DNA of 64,000 bases, taken from Virgibacillus dokdonensis. GTDB taxonomy: Bacteria; Bacillota; Bacilli; Bacillales; Amphibacillaceae. A program made the position numbers and the translations under genes. The DNA lies in contig NZ_LT745763.1 of NCBI RefSeq assembly GCF_900166595.1, positions 1,520,814 to 1,584,813 on the forward strand. Direction: 5' to 3'. Shown one piece after another: positions 18,098 through 27,134 of the stretch. Below the pieces are notes generated by a model. It was not told the origin of the DNA. It ran no database searches and worked only from the letters and a program-made list of their open reading frames with translations. Each line of letters opens with the position of its first letter. The first letter of the stretch is position 1.

Positions 18098-18529
18098 CTA
18101 TTCGATCATTTTTTTAGGTCTACGAACGAGGGCAATAATACCTGCGATTAGGTAAGCGGCGCCTCCGAAAATACCAAAGAAAAGGCTGGCAACGGTACCT
18201 ACAATAGCGGTAACAATGAGTAATATTCCTGCAGCTTTCGGTTTTTTGTCTCCTATTAAGAAGAATAATGCAAGGGTGCCCAACGCTATTTGAACTAAAA
18301 ACACAAAGAATAAATAGTTTGTTCCTGTTTCAAGCACGGTTTTAAACTCTTGTTCATTTAATTCTTCAACTCCAGGTTCTGAAGTCTCTTCTTGAAGTTG
18401 CATGAATTCTTCAACCATTGATTCCATCGTATCATTATTAGTAAACGCAACGACGCCAACACTAACTGTCATTAACAAGAAAATCACTAATCCAATACTA
18501 GTGAAAATCATTTCAACTGTACGCTTCAT
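18098..18529 (-). CDS. DUF4064-type small membrane protein
   Basis: 143 residues with membrane segments at about 8-28, 73-92, 97-116 and 118-136 and an acidic external loop (about 35-65) rich in Glu. The start KRTVEMIF and the end LVRRPKK are typical of DUF4064 proteins of Firmicutes, which have no known function. AGGAGG lies before the ATG. It stands alone between long non-coding stretches. Confidence 0.75.
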   Translation of the reverse strand: MKRTVEMIFTSIGLVIFLLMTVSVGVVAFTNNDTMESMVEEFMQLQEETSEPGVEELNEQEFKTVLETGTNYLFFVFLVQIALGTLALFFLIGDKKPKAAGILLIVTAIVGTVASLFFGIFGGAAYLIAGIIALVRRPKKMIE

Positions 18530-18858
18530 CTTTATACCTCCTATAAATCGATTAACTCAATATCCGTTAAAATGAGTTGTGAAATTTACCTTTGAGGAAA
18601 ATATATGTATGCAAATAAAGGAAACATGCTAATAAGATATCACATTTTTTCATAGGACGCTATAGAAAAACAGTAAGGCACTTTTTATCTTGAATAACAA
18701 GAAAATTCTAACGAATATGTATTAGAATATGTATTATATGAGGGAAGAGGAGAAGGAAAAACTTAGTTAAGTGTTGCATGAAAAACAGACGACCTAAGCT
18801 ACTTTTAAATTGTTTATCTGCTACTTTCGATTGGGGAAAATAGACCAAATGGATATGA
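18530..18858. other. Gap holding decayed sequence
   Basis: No intact gene. There is a direct repeat of GAATATGTATTA (about 18713 and 18725). The next 300 bp is a gene relic, so part of this gap is probably its degraded upstream portion; I could not reconstruct a reading frame. Confidence 0.4.
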
Positions 18859-19167
18859 ATTTTCCCCTCATCACCCGAAGAAATAGATGATTTGAATTGC
18901 AAAGCTACTATAACTTACAATGGAACAACTGCAACTGGAATATTCAAATTTAATAAAGATGGAGAGATGATTTCTTTTACAACGGATGATAGATGGGTTG
19001 ATAGTGGAGATGGAATTTATGAAAAAAGAAGTTGGTCTGCTATATGTAGTGACTATAAAGAGAACAAAGGTTTCATGCAACCTACACAATTTAAAGCTGT
19101 GTGGCATTATGATGATGGTGATTTAGTTTATTTTGATAGTGATAATATGAAGATTGAATTTAAATAG
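18859..19167 (+). pseudogene. C-terminal remnant of a DUF6544-like protein
   Basis: An open frame follows a TGA at 18856-18858 and starts IFPSSPEEIDDLNCKATITY, ending at a TAG. The sequence resembles the final third of DUF6544 proteins (an ATxTYxGTTxxGxFxFxxDG element and a closing strand KxxFK). The usual N-terminal 150-200 residues are not present, and no good start with a ribosome binding site exists: the TTG at 18892 would begin inside a conserved strand. I read it as a broken gene. Confidence 0.55.
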
Positions 19168-19291
19168 AAGATAATTACATTTAAAAAAAGTCAGAAAATG
19201 TGTAAGTCGGTCATACCAATAGATTCAAATCTAAGTGGCCGATTTTCACACGTATTTCGTCCTCCACCTAATAAAAAAATTAGACAAATGA

Positions 19292-19381
19292 CAGGTACAA
19301 CTTCTTATTAAAGAAATAAAGTCTGATGGTGTAACAGTAACTGGTTATGGTGCAGGTACAAAATATACTTTTGATCAATAG
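19292..19381 (+). pseudogene. Short C-terminal relic of an unidentified protein
   Basis: The frame VQLLIKEIKSDGVTVTGYGA plus GTKYTFDQ and a stop reads like a natural protein end, but there is a TGA just upstream (19289-19291) and no start. It may be the end of a small secreted or lipoprotein gene. Together with the preceding remnant it marks a decayed interval upstream of the rpsD terminator. Confidence 0.35.
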
Positions 19382-19421
19382 ATAGAGAATAAAGACATTA
19401 CAAGTCAAAAATGTTAGAATT

Positions 19422-19460
19422 AAAAACCCCTGAAACGTTGATATAACAACATTTCAAGGG
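19422..19460 (-). terminator. Terminator of rpsD
   Basis: The arm at 19460-19447 pairs over 14 positions with 19440-19427, using two G-U pairs. On the minus strand TTTTTAA follows. Confidence 0.8.
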
Positions 19461-19489
19461 ATTGTGTGTTATCTTGCAAACTACAAAGA

Positions 19490-20092
19490 TTAACGAGAGT
19501 AGAATTCAACGATTAAGGATTCGTTAATTTCTGCTGGTAACTCTTCACGCTCTGCATAGCGTGTGAATGTTCCTTCTAACTTTTCCTCATCAAGTGATAA
19601 GTAATCAGGAACAAAGTTGTTTACTTCAATTGCTTCTTTTACGATATCTAGGTTTTTAGATTTTTCACGTAAACCAATAACTTGGCCAGGTTTGACCATG
19701 TAAGATGGAATATCTACGCGAGAACCATCAACTGTAATATGACCATGGTTAACAAGCTGGCGAGCTTGTCTGCGTGTACGAGCAAAACCTAAGCGGTAAA
19801 CTAAGTTATCAAGACGAGAATCAAGTAATAGCATGAAATTCTCACCGTGAACACCTTTCATTTTTCCTGCTTTGTTAAACAATGTACGGAATTGACGTTC
19901 ATTTAAACCATACATAAAACGAAGCTTTTGCTTTTCTTGTTGCTGTAAACCATATTCAGACATTTTCTTACGTTGATTCGGTCCATGTTGACCTGGTGCG
20001 TAAGGACGTTTATCTAATTCCTTACCAGTTCCTGTTAATGAAATGCCAAGACGACGTGATTTTTTCCATACTGGTCCAGTATATCGAGCCAT
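19490..20092 (-). CDS. rpsD: 30S ribosomal protein S4
   Basis: Primary binder of 16S rRNA in 30S assembly. 200 residues, typical of Bacillus S4. The N-terminal [16 protein letters not shown] and the S4 RNA-binding domain (about 92-155, [30 protein letters not shown]) are clear. AAAGGAGG lies before the ATG. Single-gene unit with a leader of about 180 nt that may carry S4 autoregulation; tyrS, its neighbour in B. subtilis, is absent. Confidence 0.98.
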   Translation of the reverse strand: MARYTGPVWKKSRRLGISLTGTGKELDKRPYAPGQHGPNQRKKMSEYGLQQQEKQKLRFMYGLNERQFRTLFNKAGKMKGVHGENFMLLLDSRLDNLVYRLGFARTRRQARQLVNHGHITVDGSRVDIPSYMVKPGQVIGLREKSKNLDIVKEAIEVNNFVPDYLSLDEEKLEGTFTRYAEREELPAEINESLIVEFYSR

Positions 20093-20274
20093 AAGACATT
20101 TCCTCCTTTTTCTTTTATTTGTATAAAATAAAAGAGCGTGTTCTATTCACTTGCTCATGATGTTTTCATGTACCATCGCTCCAGCAGCTAAGAGTTACGC
20201 GATACACCTCTTTATATGGAGGAACAACATGACAACAGGTGCCAGATCACTAAGGCTACTTTATTATTTTACAC
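20093..20274 (-). promoter_or_regulatory. Long rpsD leader, candidate S4 autoregulatory region
   Basis: Between the promoter and the rpsD ribosome binding site is a leader of about 180 nt. It contains a hairpin (GAGC-AA-GTG at 20156-20148 with CACGCTC at 20140-20134) followed by TTTTATTTTAT, which could act as an attenuator. B. subtilis rpsD is autoregulated through its leader, but I did not match the known structure. Confidence 0.4.
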
Positions 20275-20281
20275 AACGAAT

Positions 20282-20310
20282 AGTATATAGTTTTTTTGTT
20301 TATAAGTCAA
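20282..20310 (-). promoter_or_regulatory. SigA promoter of rpsD
   Basis: Minus strand TTGACT (20310-20305), a 17-bp spacer and TATACT (20287-20282): two 5/6 matches with ideal spacing. Confidence 0.7.
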
Positions 20311-20344
20311 CTATTTGAGGTGAATTAAATATTGTGTTTTATTG

Positions 20345-20373
20345 TAGGAAAAAAGTCCTATATAGTTTATAAT
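20345..20373 (+). promoter_or_regulatory. Possible promoter of the GGDEF gene with a small palindrome
   Basis: TATAAT at 20368-20373 has no good -35. TAGGA-N6-TCCTA (20345-20360), a small palindrome, occupies that place and could be an operator. Confidence 0.3.
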
Positions 20374-20480
20374 AGAGATAACAAAATGATGTACAGTCAA
20401 GTGTTATTTCAAGTATCTGATCTGAATGTGTCTTGGCATGCTTTGGGATTTTAAAACATTTTATTAAGATGGTGAGAATA

Positions 20481-22235
20481 ATGGATTTACAACATGTAAG
20501 GGATCATCTACAACATGCATATAATGAATTACTCTGTAGTATATGGGATTGCAAGCGTATGGACCACTTATCATTCATTGTAAATCAAATATATGCTTTA
20601 AATGATGTTTATGTTGTAGCTGTTTATCAATGGCATGGTACCTACTACAAACGCCTTCTTTTACACCAGCTAAAAAACAGTACGTATGCTACTCCTGAGA
20701 AGATGACAATAGAAGAGCAAAAGCTTTACGAACGAACAAATGAAAAGGGATACCCGATACAGATAACGGAGGATTATTTGTTATTAATTACAACAAGGAA
20801 GCCTATGCAAGCTTCCATTCGTTCTTTTATACGTTCTGAAGTTATAAATATGTTGGATTTGATGCAAGGACAAATGAATGAAAGAACACAATATCAATTC
20901 CTTTACCATTTAACGGTTACTTTGTTTGTGCAAAAACAGAAATCAACCATCGTAGAAATAATATTGCATGCGTTCAAGCACTTTTATCCCACCAATAAAA
21001 TTCAGTTATTGTTATCACAAGACACGGAAATAGATGTTGATTATCCAATAGAGCCAATTGAATATAATGATAAACAGTCAGTAAGTTTGAGTACCAAGGC
21101 ATTTATATCTGGAGAGGTGCAAGTTGAAAAACAATTAGAAACTGTATCCAGCATTTTCTTGCCGTTAACAGGAAACCAAGGCGTTTATGGTGTCATTCAA
21201 TTATTTGGGAAAGGTGGGCATAATTTTTCAAACCAAGATATTTTATTTGTGACTAATGTAGCGAAAACGGCAGGGAAGGCAATTGAAAATGCTAGTCTAA
21301 TGGAGCATAACAAACGACTCATTTCAGAATTAAAATTAATTAATGACGTCACGCATCACCTTAATTCCAACTTAGATTTGAAGGATATTGCGGAGTACAT
21401 ACGAGACACCATTCTAGAAATATGTGAAGCGCAGGAAATTGGCTTTATTTTTTATACAGAAACTGGAGAGATGACAATTTTACAAGCAAGCACAGATTAT
21501 TTTCATGGTTCTGATAGCTTTACTACGTTTTTAATGGAGCAAGAGATGCGAGCAACCTTTCATGGAAATTACAATGCCTTTCCTGATTTGCCATATCGCT
21601 CTTTAATATGTATTCCTTTGCAGCAAGGAGTAAAAGTTTATGGCATGGTAGTACTTATGCATTCTTCTTCTTATTTCTTTTCCTTTGAGATGTTTAAATT
21701 TATGCAATCACTTATTCAGCATTGTTCTTTAGCGTTCTTTAACACTATTTTAAAAGAAGAACTTCAAAAAGCAGTGATTACAGATGATTTAACGAAACTT
21801 TATTCGAGGAATTACTTAGAAGGAAAAATTAGTCAACAGCGACAAATAACACGAAATGGTTCTTTAATTCTTTTTGATATTGATGATTTTAAGAAAGTAA
21901 ACGATACATATGGACACCATATTGGTGATAATGTGTTAAAACAAGTAGCGAAAATTATTCGGCAATTTTCGAATCATCACGCAATCCCAGCGAGATGGGG
22001 TGGGGAAGAGTTAGCGATTTACACACCGGATAAGGAAATTAACGAAGCGGTAGTATTGGCAGAAGAAATTTGCAACTATGTGGAAAATAATACGGATCCG
22101 CCGGTAACGCTATCTTGTGGTGTGTCTACTTGGAAAAACAACTGCAATGATTCTATTAGTGAGTTATTTGTTCGTGCAGATCGTGCACTTTACAAGGCAA
22201 AGCATAGAGGTAAAAATAGTGTTGTAAGAGGGTAG
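20481..22235 (+). CDS. ytrP: GAF/GGDEF protein, YtrP-like putative diguanylate cyclase
   Basis: 584 residues from ATG 20481 (GGTGAG 5-10 nt upstream). A GAF-like sensory region occupies about 150-285 (including LPLTGNQGVYGVIQLF) and a second about 290-425. The C-terminal GGDEF domain (about 435-584) has the metal motif LFDIDDFKKVND, GHHIGD and the signature RWGGEELAIY. GGEEL departs from GGDEF/GGEEF at the last residue, so cyclase activity is plausible but unproven. No membrane helix is seen. The place next to rpsD matches B. subtilis ytrP. Confidence 0.85.
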   Translation: MDLQHVRDHLQHAYNELLCSIWDCKRMDHLSFIVNQIYALNDVYVVAVYQWHGTYYKRLLLHQLKNSTYATPEKMTIEEQKLYERTNEKGYPIQITEDYLLLITTRKPMQASIRSFIRSEVINMLDLMQGQMNERTQYQFLYHLTVTLFVQKQKSTIVEIILHAFKHFYPTNKIQLLLSQDTEIDVDYPIEPIEYNDKQSVSLSTKAFISGEVQVEKQLETVSSIFLPLTGNQGVYGVIQLFGKGGHNFSNQDILFVTNVAKTAGKAIENASLMEHNKRLISELKLINDVTHHLNSNLDLKDIAEYIRDTILEICEAQEIGFIFYTETGEMTILQASTDYFHGSDSFTTFLMEQEMRATFHGNYNAFPDLPYRSLICIPLQQGVKVYGMVVLMHSSSYFFSFEMFKFMQSLIQHCSLAFFNTILKEELQKAVITDDLTKLYSRNYLEGKISQQRQITRNGSLILFDIDDFKKVNDTYGHHIGDNVLKQVAKIIRQFSNHHAIPARWGGEELAIYTPDKEINEAVVLAEEICNYVENNTDPPVTLSCGVSTWKNNCNDSISELFVRADRALYKAKHRGKNSVVRG

Positions 22236-22293
22236 GTGTAATAAAAGAAGTACTTAACTTGAAAAAAATGGTGCAAGCCCCACCCTATGACAG

Positions 22294-22354
22294 TGTAAAA
22301 AACTACAGCTTCCGCTATAGAGCGTTGGCGGTAAGCCAAGATTTTTCTAATAAG
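22294..22354 (+). repeat. Dispersed repeat, copy reaching into the end of ytsP
   Basis: ACTACAGCTTCCGCTATAG and then TTGGC-GGTAA-GCCAAG and TTTTTCTAATA follow the family pattern closely. The tail overlaps the ytsP stop codon (22347-22349, minus strand) and its last two codons. Confidence 0.7.
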
Positions 22355-22853
22355 TCGTCTCAGACATTTTTAAATAGTACTGCAACGTTTGAACGAATTT
22401 CTCCAAATAAATTCGATCTGTTTCATCAAATCGATCATGTATAGGGCTATCAATATCTAGCACGCCAAATATTTTATCATCTAGTATAATAGGTACGACT
22501 ATTTCCGAATTAGTGTCCCCGTCGCAAGCAATATGACCAGGGAATTGGTGGACATCTGCAAGAAGTTGCGTCTTTTTTTCCGCAATAGCTGTACCACAAA
22601 CGCCTTTTCCATAACCAATTCGAATACAAGCTGGTAAACCTTGAAAAGGTCCTAGTACTAATTCATTTTCTTCTTCTTTCCAAATATAAAATCCAACCCA
22701 GTTTGTGTTATCTAGAAATTGGTTTAAAAGCGCAGATGTATTAGAAAGAATGGCTATTTCATCTTGTTCACCATCGCTTAACGCTTGAAGCTGTCGAATT
22801 AACAAATCATAATCTCTCTGTTTATCTCCCGAATAATAAATAGTTTGAAACAT
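22347..22853 (-). CDS. ytsP: Free methionine-(R)-sulfoxide reductase, GAF-domain (YtsP)
   Basis: Reduces free methionine R-sulfoxide, a repair step after oxidative stress, using cysteines in a GAF fold. 168 residues from ATG 22853 (AAGGGGAC 9 nt upstream; a TTG at 22889 has none). The three family cysteines are present: GLPACIRIG, GKGVCGTA and HIACDGD, and the closing VLDIDSP motif is clear. Divergent from refZ. Its final residues and stop codon coincide with the tail of a dispersed repeat. Confidence 0.92.
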   Translation of the reverse strand: MFQTIYYSGDKQRDYDLLIRQLQALSDGEQDEIAILSNTSALLNQFLDNTNWVGFYIWKEEENELVLGPFQGLPACIRIGYGKGVCGTAIAEKKTQLLADVHQFPGHIACDGDTNSEIVVPIILDDKIFGVLDIDSPIHDRFDETDRIYLEKFVQTLQYYLKMSETTY

Positions 22854-22882
22854 AAAAAACGTCCCCTTTATTAAAGTTGATT

Positions 22883-22907
22883 TCGACAAAGGTGTTATTT
22901 TTGTCGA
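22883..22907. promoter_or_regulatory. Palindrome in the ytsP-refZ divergent region
   Basis: TCGACAAA (22883-22890), 9 bp, then TTTGTCGA (22900-22907): a perfect inverted repeat. A third half-site TTTGTCG is at about 22936-22942. It is the size of a TetR-family operator and lies between two divergent genes, one encoding a TetR-family protein. Confidence 0.5.
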
Positions 22908-22968
22908 GTAAAAAATGCAGGATAAGTGATTCCGTTTGTCGTAAAGTTGATATAAGGAGTTGAATAAG

Positions 22969-23589
22969 ATGAAAATGAATCCCTCGAAACAAAAGGTTAT
23001 TGAAGCGGCTACTGAACTCTTTTTTCAAAAAGGGTTTCATGGTACATCTGTACGTGATATTGCAGATAAAGCAAGAGTCAATGTATCCTTAATCAGCTAT
23101 TATTTCAAAGGAAAACAAGGTTTACTTGAATTCGCTGTTACAGACTATTATGAAAAATACCTTGAAACAGTAGAAGCTACCATTGAACAGAATCAACATC
23201 TAAACAAATTGCATCAATTAAAAGAATTAATTTTTTTTATTATACAGTATAAACAAACAAAGCATCAATTCTCTTGTTTTATCCACAGAGAGTTGTCATT
23301 AGATTCCGTTTTTGTAAGAGAAATTTCTGTTACATACTTAGCGAAGGAAAATCATCTATTGACTCAAGCGTTTTACGGAGTGCTAGATGAGCAACGGACA
23401 TCAATTAATGATCGAACCTATTTGTTTATGCAATTGAAAGGTATGTTAGTAACACCATATATGATGCCGAATGAATGGAAACATCAAATAATTGGAGAAT
23501 ACTCGCACCAAATCTTTGTTCGGAATTATGTGAAAACAATTCATGACTGGCTTGATTGTTTAGTTATGAAGCAAAAAAATTATGTATAA
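22969..23589 (+). CDS. refZ: TetR-family regulator RefZ
   Basis: RefZ binds sites near the origin and helps shift FtsZ ring position and chromosome capture at sporulation. 206 residues from ATG 22969 (AAGGAG 10 nt upstream; TTG 22960 is too close to it). The N-terminal TetR helix-turn-helix is clear (about 8-52, KVIEAATELFFQKGFHGTSV, RDIADKARVNVSLISYYFKG). The rest is an alpha-helical ligand or dimer domain. Identity follows from its position between ytsP and ezrA and the YYFKGKQGLLE start; the DNA site was not matched. Confidence 0.88.
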   Translation: MKMNPSKQKVIEAATELFFQKGFHGTSVRDIADKARVNVSLISYYFKGKQGLLEFAVTDYYEKYLETVEATIEQNQHLNKLHQLKELIFFIIQYKQTKHQFSCFIHRELSLDSVFVREISVTYLAKENHLLTQAFYGVLDEQRTSINDRTYLFMQLKGMLVTPYMMPNEWKHQIIGEYSHQIFVRNYVKTIHDWLDCLVMKQKNYV

Positions 23590-24040
23590 AGGATAGGTTT
23601 GATAGCCAAATAAAGTTATCTCGTATAAGGTTTACTGATTGTATAATGAGAGAAATACTTGCTAGGGGTTATTTTTGTTTATCAAACGTAATATTTTTAA
23701 CGATTATGCAATTAATTTGTATTTTTTTAGCAAAAGGTACGTGGAACATGGTATTATAATAGGTAGATTTATTATGATTCGCTGAATATAATGTTAAAAA
23801 ACCATTCTCTAATTTTGTTATTATAAATATACCTATACGAACTACAGTCGAAAGTTGTGTGTATTTCCAACTTCCCTGGTTTAAGAGAATGTTTGTTATA
23901 TATAAGAGTTACGTGATACCTTGACACCGCGTGAGTAGCGGTTTCAATTAAATACAGAAGGCGCACCGTTTTGATTATCGAAGCGTTGTAATTGAAAAAT
24001 TAGGAATAGGTTCTTAGGAGATTTAGTTGGGAGGCATTTT
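23590..24040. other. Gap between refZ and ezrA
   Basis: No gene seen. TATAAT occurs at 23642-23647 and 23755-23760, each without a good -35. A stretch near 23830-23860 (CCTATACGAACTACAG) may be a much decayed dispersed repeat. Confidence 0.4.
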
Positions 24041-25735
24041 ATGGCATACATCATTGGCATTATACTTGTAGTTATCGCACTTGTTATTACAGGACTAATT
24101 TTACGTAAAAGGGTATATGATGTTGTCGATCGCAATGAAGCTTGGAAAATGGATATCATGGGTCGAAACATCAATGCCGAGCTCTCCCGTATAAAAATAC
24201 TTAACTTATCTGGAGAAACGCAAGATAAGTTTGAGGCGTGGAAAGAGCGTTGGGAACATATTGTTACAAAGGAATTAACAGATATTGAGGAGCATTTGTT
24301 TGATGCGGAGGAAGCGGCAGACCGTTATCGCTTTTCAAAAGCAAAAAAAACTTTAGTAGAAGTGGAAAAAATACTTCAAAAAGTAGAAATGGAAATTGAA
24401 CAAATTATTAAAGAAGTGGATGAGTTACTCAATTCTGAGGCAGAGAGTCGAAAAGAAATGGAATATGTTGAACCAGCGCTAAAAGATTTGCGGAAGAAAC
24501 TATCGCAAAATCGTTATCAATATGGGAAAGCAGAGAGTTATTTTGAAACAAAATTAGATGAACTGTTTAAAGAGCTTGCTTCTTACTATGAACTAATAGA
24601 AGAAGGGAATTACATAGAGGCAAAACAATTGGTTGATAATCTAAAACTTTCTCTTGATCATTTGCAAATACAGCTTGAGGAATTTCCACATGTATATAAA
24701 ATGTGTAAACAAGAGCTTCCTTCTCAATTAGATGATCTACTTTCGGGAATTAAGGAAATGAAAAGTGAAGGGTACCGCGTTGAGCACCTTGCGTTTGAAA
24801 AAGAAATTCGCAACTATCAGCAAAAGCTTACACAGATCGTGGATAAACTGGATAAAGGTGACATGGCTAATGGCGAGACATTAATTGAAGAGATCGAAAC
24901 ACGTTCCAAAGAAATGTATCAATTATTGGAAAAAGAGGCAATTGCTAAAAATTATGTGGAAACAAAATTACCCACTTATCAACAAACGATGCAAGAAGTT
25001 ACAGCTACTTTTAATGACACAAAGCAAGAGGTAGAGCAGCTACAAAAGGCTTATTATTTTGAAGATAGTGATATGGAAAAATATATATCTTTGGAAAAAT
25101 TAATTTCGAAATTAAATTCACAAATGGAAACAGTCGTCTCTGATATGGAAGAAGAAAAATCGCCGCATACAAAGCTTCGTAAAGAAATAGAAGAAGCACT
25201 TGAAGAAATTGAGACATTAAAAGAAAGCCATAAAGCATTCAAAAAACGAATTCAAAATCTACGCAAAGATGAGCTAGAGGCTAAGGAAATGTTGACAGAA
25301 ATGCGGAATGAGTTGTATTCTGTACAACGAAAGCTTAAAAAGAGTAATGTTCCTGGAGTTCCTACATTTATTTGGAATCTTATAGAAACAGCTAATGATA
25401 AAAATCAACGTGTTGTAAAAGCATTAGAAAATCAGCCTTTAGAGATGGCAGAAGTGCAACAAGCATTAAATGATGCGAAAAACGCTGTGACCTATTGTGT
25501 AGAACAAACAGAATTGATGTTAGAACAAGCCTATTTGACTGAGCAGGTCATTCAATATGCGAACCGATACCGGAGCCAATACCCGCTGTTAGCGGAAAAA
25601 TTGGCGGAGTCGGAGCGTTTATTTAGGAATTATGAATATGAATTAGCACTTGAGAATGCGGCTAAAGCAATTGAAGAGGTAGAGCCGGGAGCCCTAAAGC
25701 GCATTGAGGCTTACCAATCTGCTGTTGAGGAATAA
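24041..25735 (+). CDS. ezrA: Septation ring formation regulator EzrA
   Basis: Membrane-anchored negative regulator of FtsZ ring formation, also linked to PBP1 shuttling. 564 residues: one N-terminal membrane helix (about 2-22, AYIIGIILVVIALVITGLIL) with the rest cytoplasmic and almost wholly helical coiled coil (about 90-540). The QNRYQYGKAESYFETKL and EFPHVYKMCKQELPSQL segments are characteristic. GGGAGG precedes the ATG. Terminator at 25756. In B. subtilis a transporter gene lies before nifZ; here nifZ follows directly. Confidence 0.96.
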   Translation: MAYIIGIILVVIALVITGLILRKRVYDVVDRNEAWKMDIMGRNINAELSRIKILNLSGETQDKFEAWKERWEHIVTKELTDIEEHLFDAEEAADRYRFSKAKKTLVEVEKILQKVEMEIEQIIKEVDELLNSEAESRKEMEYVEPALKDLRKKLSQNRYQYGKAESYFETKLDELFKELASYYELIEEGNYIEAKQLVDNLKLSLDHLQIQLEEFPHVYKMCKQELPSQLDDLLSGIKEMKSEGYRVEHLAFEKEIRNYQQKLTQIVDKLDKGDMANGETLIEEIETRSKEMYQLLEKEAIAKNYVETKLPTYQQTMQEVTATFNDTKQEVEQLQKAYYFEDSDMEKYISLEKLISKLNSQMETVVSDMEEEKSPHTKLRKEIEEALEEIETLKESHKAFKKRIQNLRKDELEAKEMLTEMRNELYSVQRKLKKSNVPGVPTFIWNLIETANDKNQRVVKALENQPLEMAEVQQALNDAKNAVTYCVEQTELMLEQAYLTEQVIQYANRYRSQYPLLAEKLAESERLFRNYEYELALENAAKAIEEVEPGALKRIEAYQSAVEE

Positions 25736-25755
25736 GTATATACAAGGTCGTATGG

Positions 25756-25789
25756 AAAAAGGATATGCATTCGATGGTATCCTTTTTTT
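25756..25789 (+). terminator. Terminator of ezrA
   Basis: AAAAAGGATA (25756-25765) pairs perfectly with TATCCTTTTT (25778-25787), with Ts following. Confidence 0.8.
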
Positions 25790-25819
25790 ACTTTAAAATA
25801 GGTAATTAGAAGAACTTGA

Positions 25820-25930
25820 GTTATCGCCAAAAGCTGTAGTTTTTCTTACTATAAACCTTTGTTTTTATATTTATCCATAGATAACATGGCTTGTCGCCAT
25901 AAAAATTTAGCGACAAGCCAAGTTTTTTGT
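25820..25930 (-). repeat. Dispersed repeat copy in minus orientation, plus hairpin
   Basis: 25820-25882 read on the minus strand matches head and middle of the family (GTTTATAGTAAGAAAAAC, CTACAGCTTTTGGCGATA). Next to it, GGCTTGTCGC (25888-25897) pairs perfectly with GCGACAAGCC (25910-25919) and AAGTTTTTT follows on the plus strand. It sits 60 bp upstream of nifZ. Confidence 0.7.
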
Positions 25931-25987
25931 AACACGTTTTAACTTGGGTATGAAACATAAAAAAAGAGAGGTATGGCAATATAGAAA

Positions 25988-27127
25988 ATGATTTATTTAG
26001 ATAATAGTGCAACTACTAAACCAGAAGCATCTGTGTTAAAAAGCTATGAAAAAGTGTCCATGAATTTTTTTGCGAATCCTTCCTCTATCCATTCACTAGG
26101 GGGAGAATCGGAGAAGTTGTTGCATCAAGCAAAAGGCGAGGCAGCTAAGTTATTAGAAGTTGCTCCTTCCGAAATTGTATTTACTTCTGGTGGAACGGAA
26201 GGGAATAATCTTGCAATTAAAGGAATTGCTTTTGAACATCAGCATAGAGGAAAGCATATAATTACAACTGCTATTGAGCATGCATCTGTATACGAGGCGT
26301 GCAAAGGCCTAGAAACATTAGGTTTTGATGTCACCTATTTACCTGTTAATCAAGAGGGTGTTATTAATTTAAATGATTTACAGGCGGCCATTCAAGATGA
26401 CACAATTTTAATAAGTATCATGCACGTAAATAGCGAGATTGGATCGATACAACCTATTGAGGGAATTGCAAAAATTGCCGAACATTATCCAAAATTATTC
26501 TTCCATGTTGACTATGTGCAGGGGTTAGGCAAAGTGCCTTTGACTCTCACAGATAGTGGAATAGATCTGTGTACAATGTCAGGCCATAAAATTCATGGTT
26601 TAAAAGGAACTGGTATTTTATATGTGAAAGATCGAACCACACTCTATCCATTATTTCATGGAGGGTCTCAGGAACAAGGAATACGTTCTGGAACAGAAAA
26701 CCTGCCAGGAGCAGTTTCATTCATAAAAGCATTACGATTGATTTTGGAAAAAGAAAAAAATCAAAGAGACGACCTAATACAAATGCAACAATACATTCGT
26801 AAGGAGCTAGAGGAACTGCCGGATGTTTTTATTAATACACCGTTACATGCAGCACCACACATTATCAATTTTTCTGTTCCTGATATAAAGCCAGAGGTTC
26901 TCATTCACACACTAGCCAATCATGGTATTTATATTTCAACAAAGTCCGCTTGTTCTTCTAAGCAATCCGAGGAAAGTAGGATTCTTATAGGTTGCGGTTT
27001 ACCTAAGTCAAGGGCAACATCTGCACTTCGTATTAGCCTTTCCTATATGAATACAATGGAAGAGTTACAAAGATTTATTAATATATTAAGCAAGAGTATA
27101 CAGCAATTAAAAAATGTACTGGGGTAG
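25988..27127 (+). CDS. nifZ: Cysteine desulfurase (NifS/IscS family), NifZ
   Basis: PLP enzyme that takes sulfur from cysteine and, with ThiI, delivers it to tRNA 4-thiouridine. 379 residues. MIYLDNSATTKP begins the fold; the PLP lysine is in SGHKIHGLKG (about residue 199); GSQEQGIRSGTEN is conserved; the active cysteine is in STKSACSSK (about 321), and RISLSY ends it. GAGAGG lies 16 nt before the ATG, further than usual, with a mini-frame ATG-GCA-ATA-TAG between. thiI follows after 7 bp, so the two are one operon. Confidence 0.95.
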   Translation: MIYLDNSATTKPEASVLKSYEKVSMNFFANPSSIHSLGGESEKLLHQAKGEAAKLLEVAPSEIVFTSGGTEGNNLAIKGIAFEHQHRGKHIITTAIEHASVYEACKGLETLGFDVTYLPVNQEGVINLNDLQAAIQDDTILISIMHVNSEIGSIQPIEGIAKIAEHYPKLFFHVDYVQGLGKVPLTLTDSGIDLCTMSGHKIHGLKGTGILYVKDRTTLYPLFHGGSQEQGIRSGTENLPGAVSFIKALRLILEKEKNQRDDLIQMQQYIRKELEELPDVFINTPLHAAPHIINFSVPDIKPEVLIHTLANHGIYISTKSACSSKQSEESRILIGCGLPKSRATSALRISLSYMNTMEELQRFINILSKSIQQLKNVLG

Positions 27128-27134
27128 ATATATT

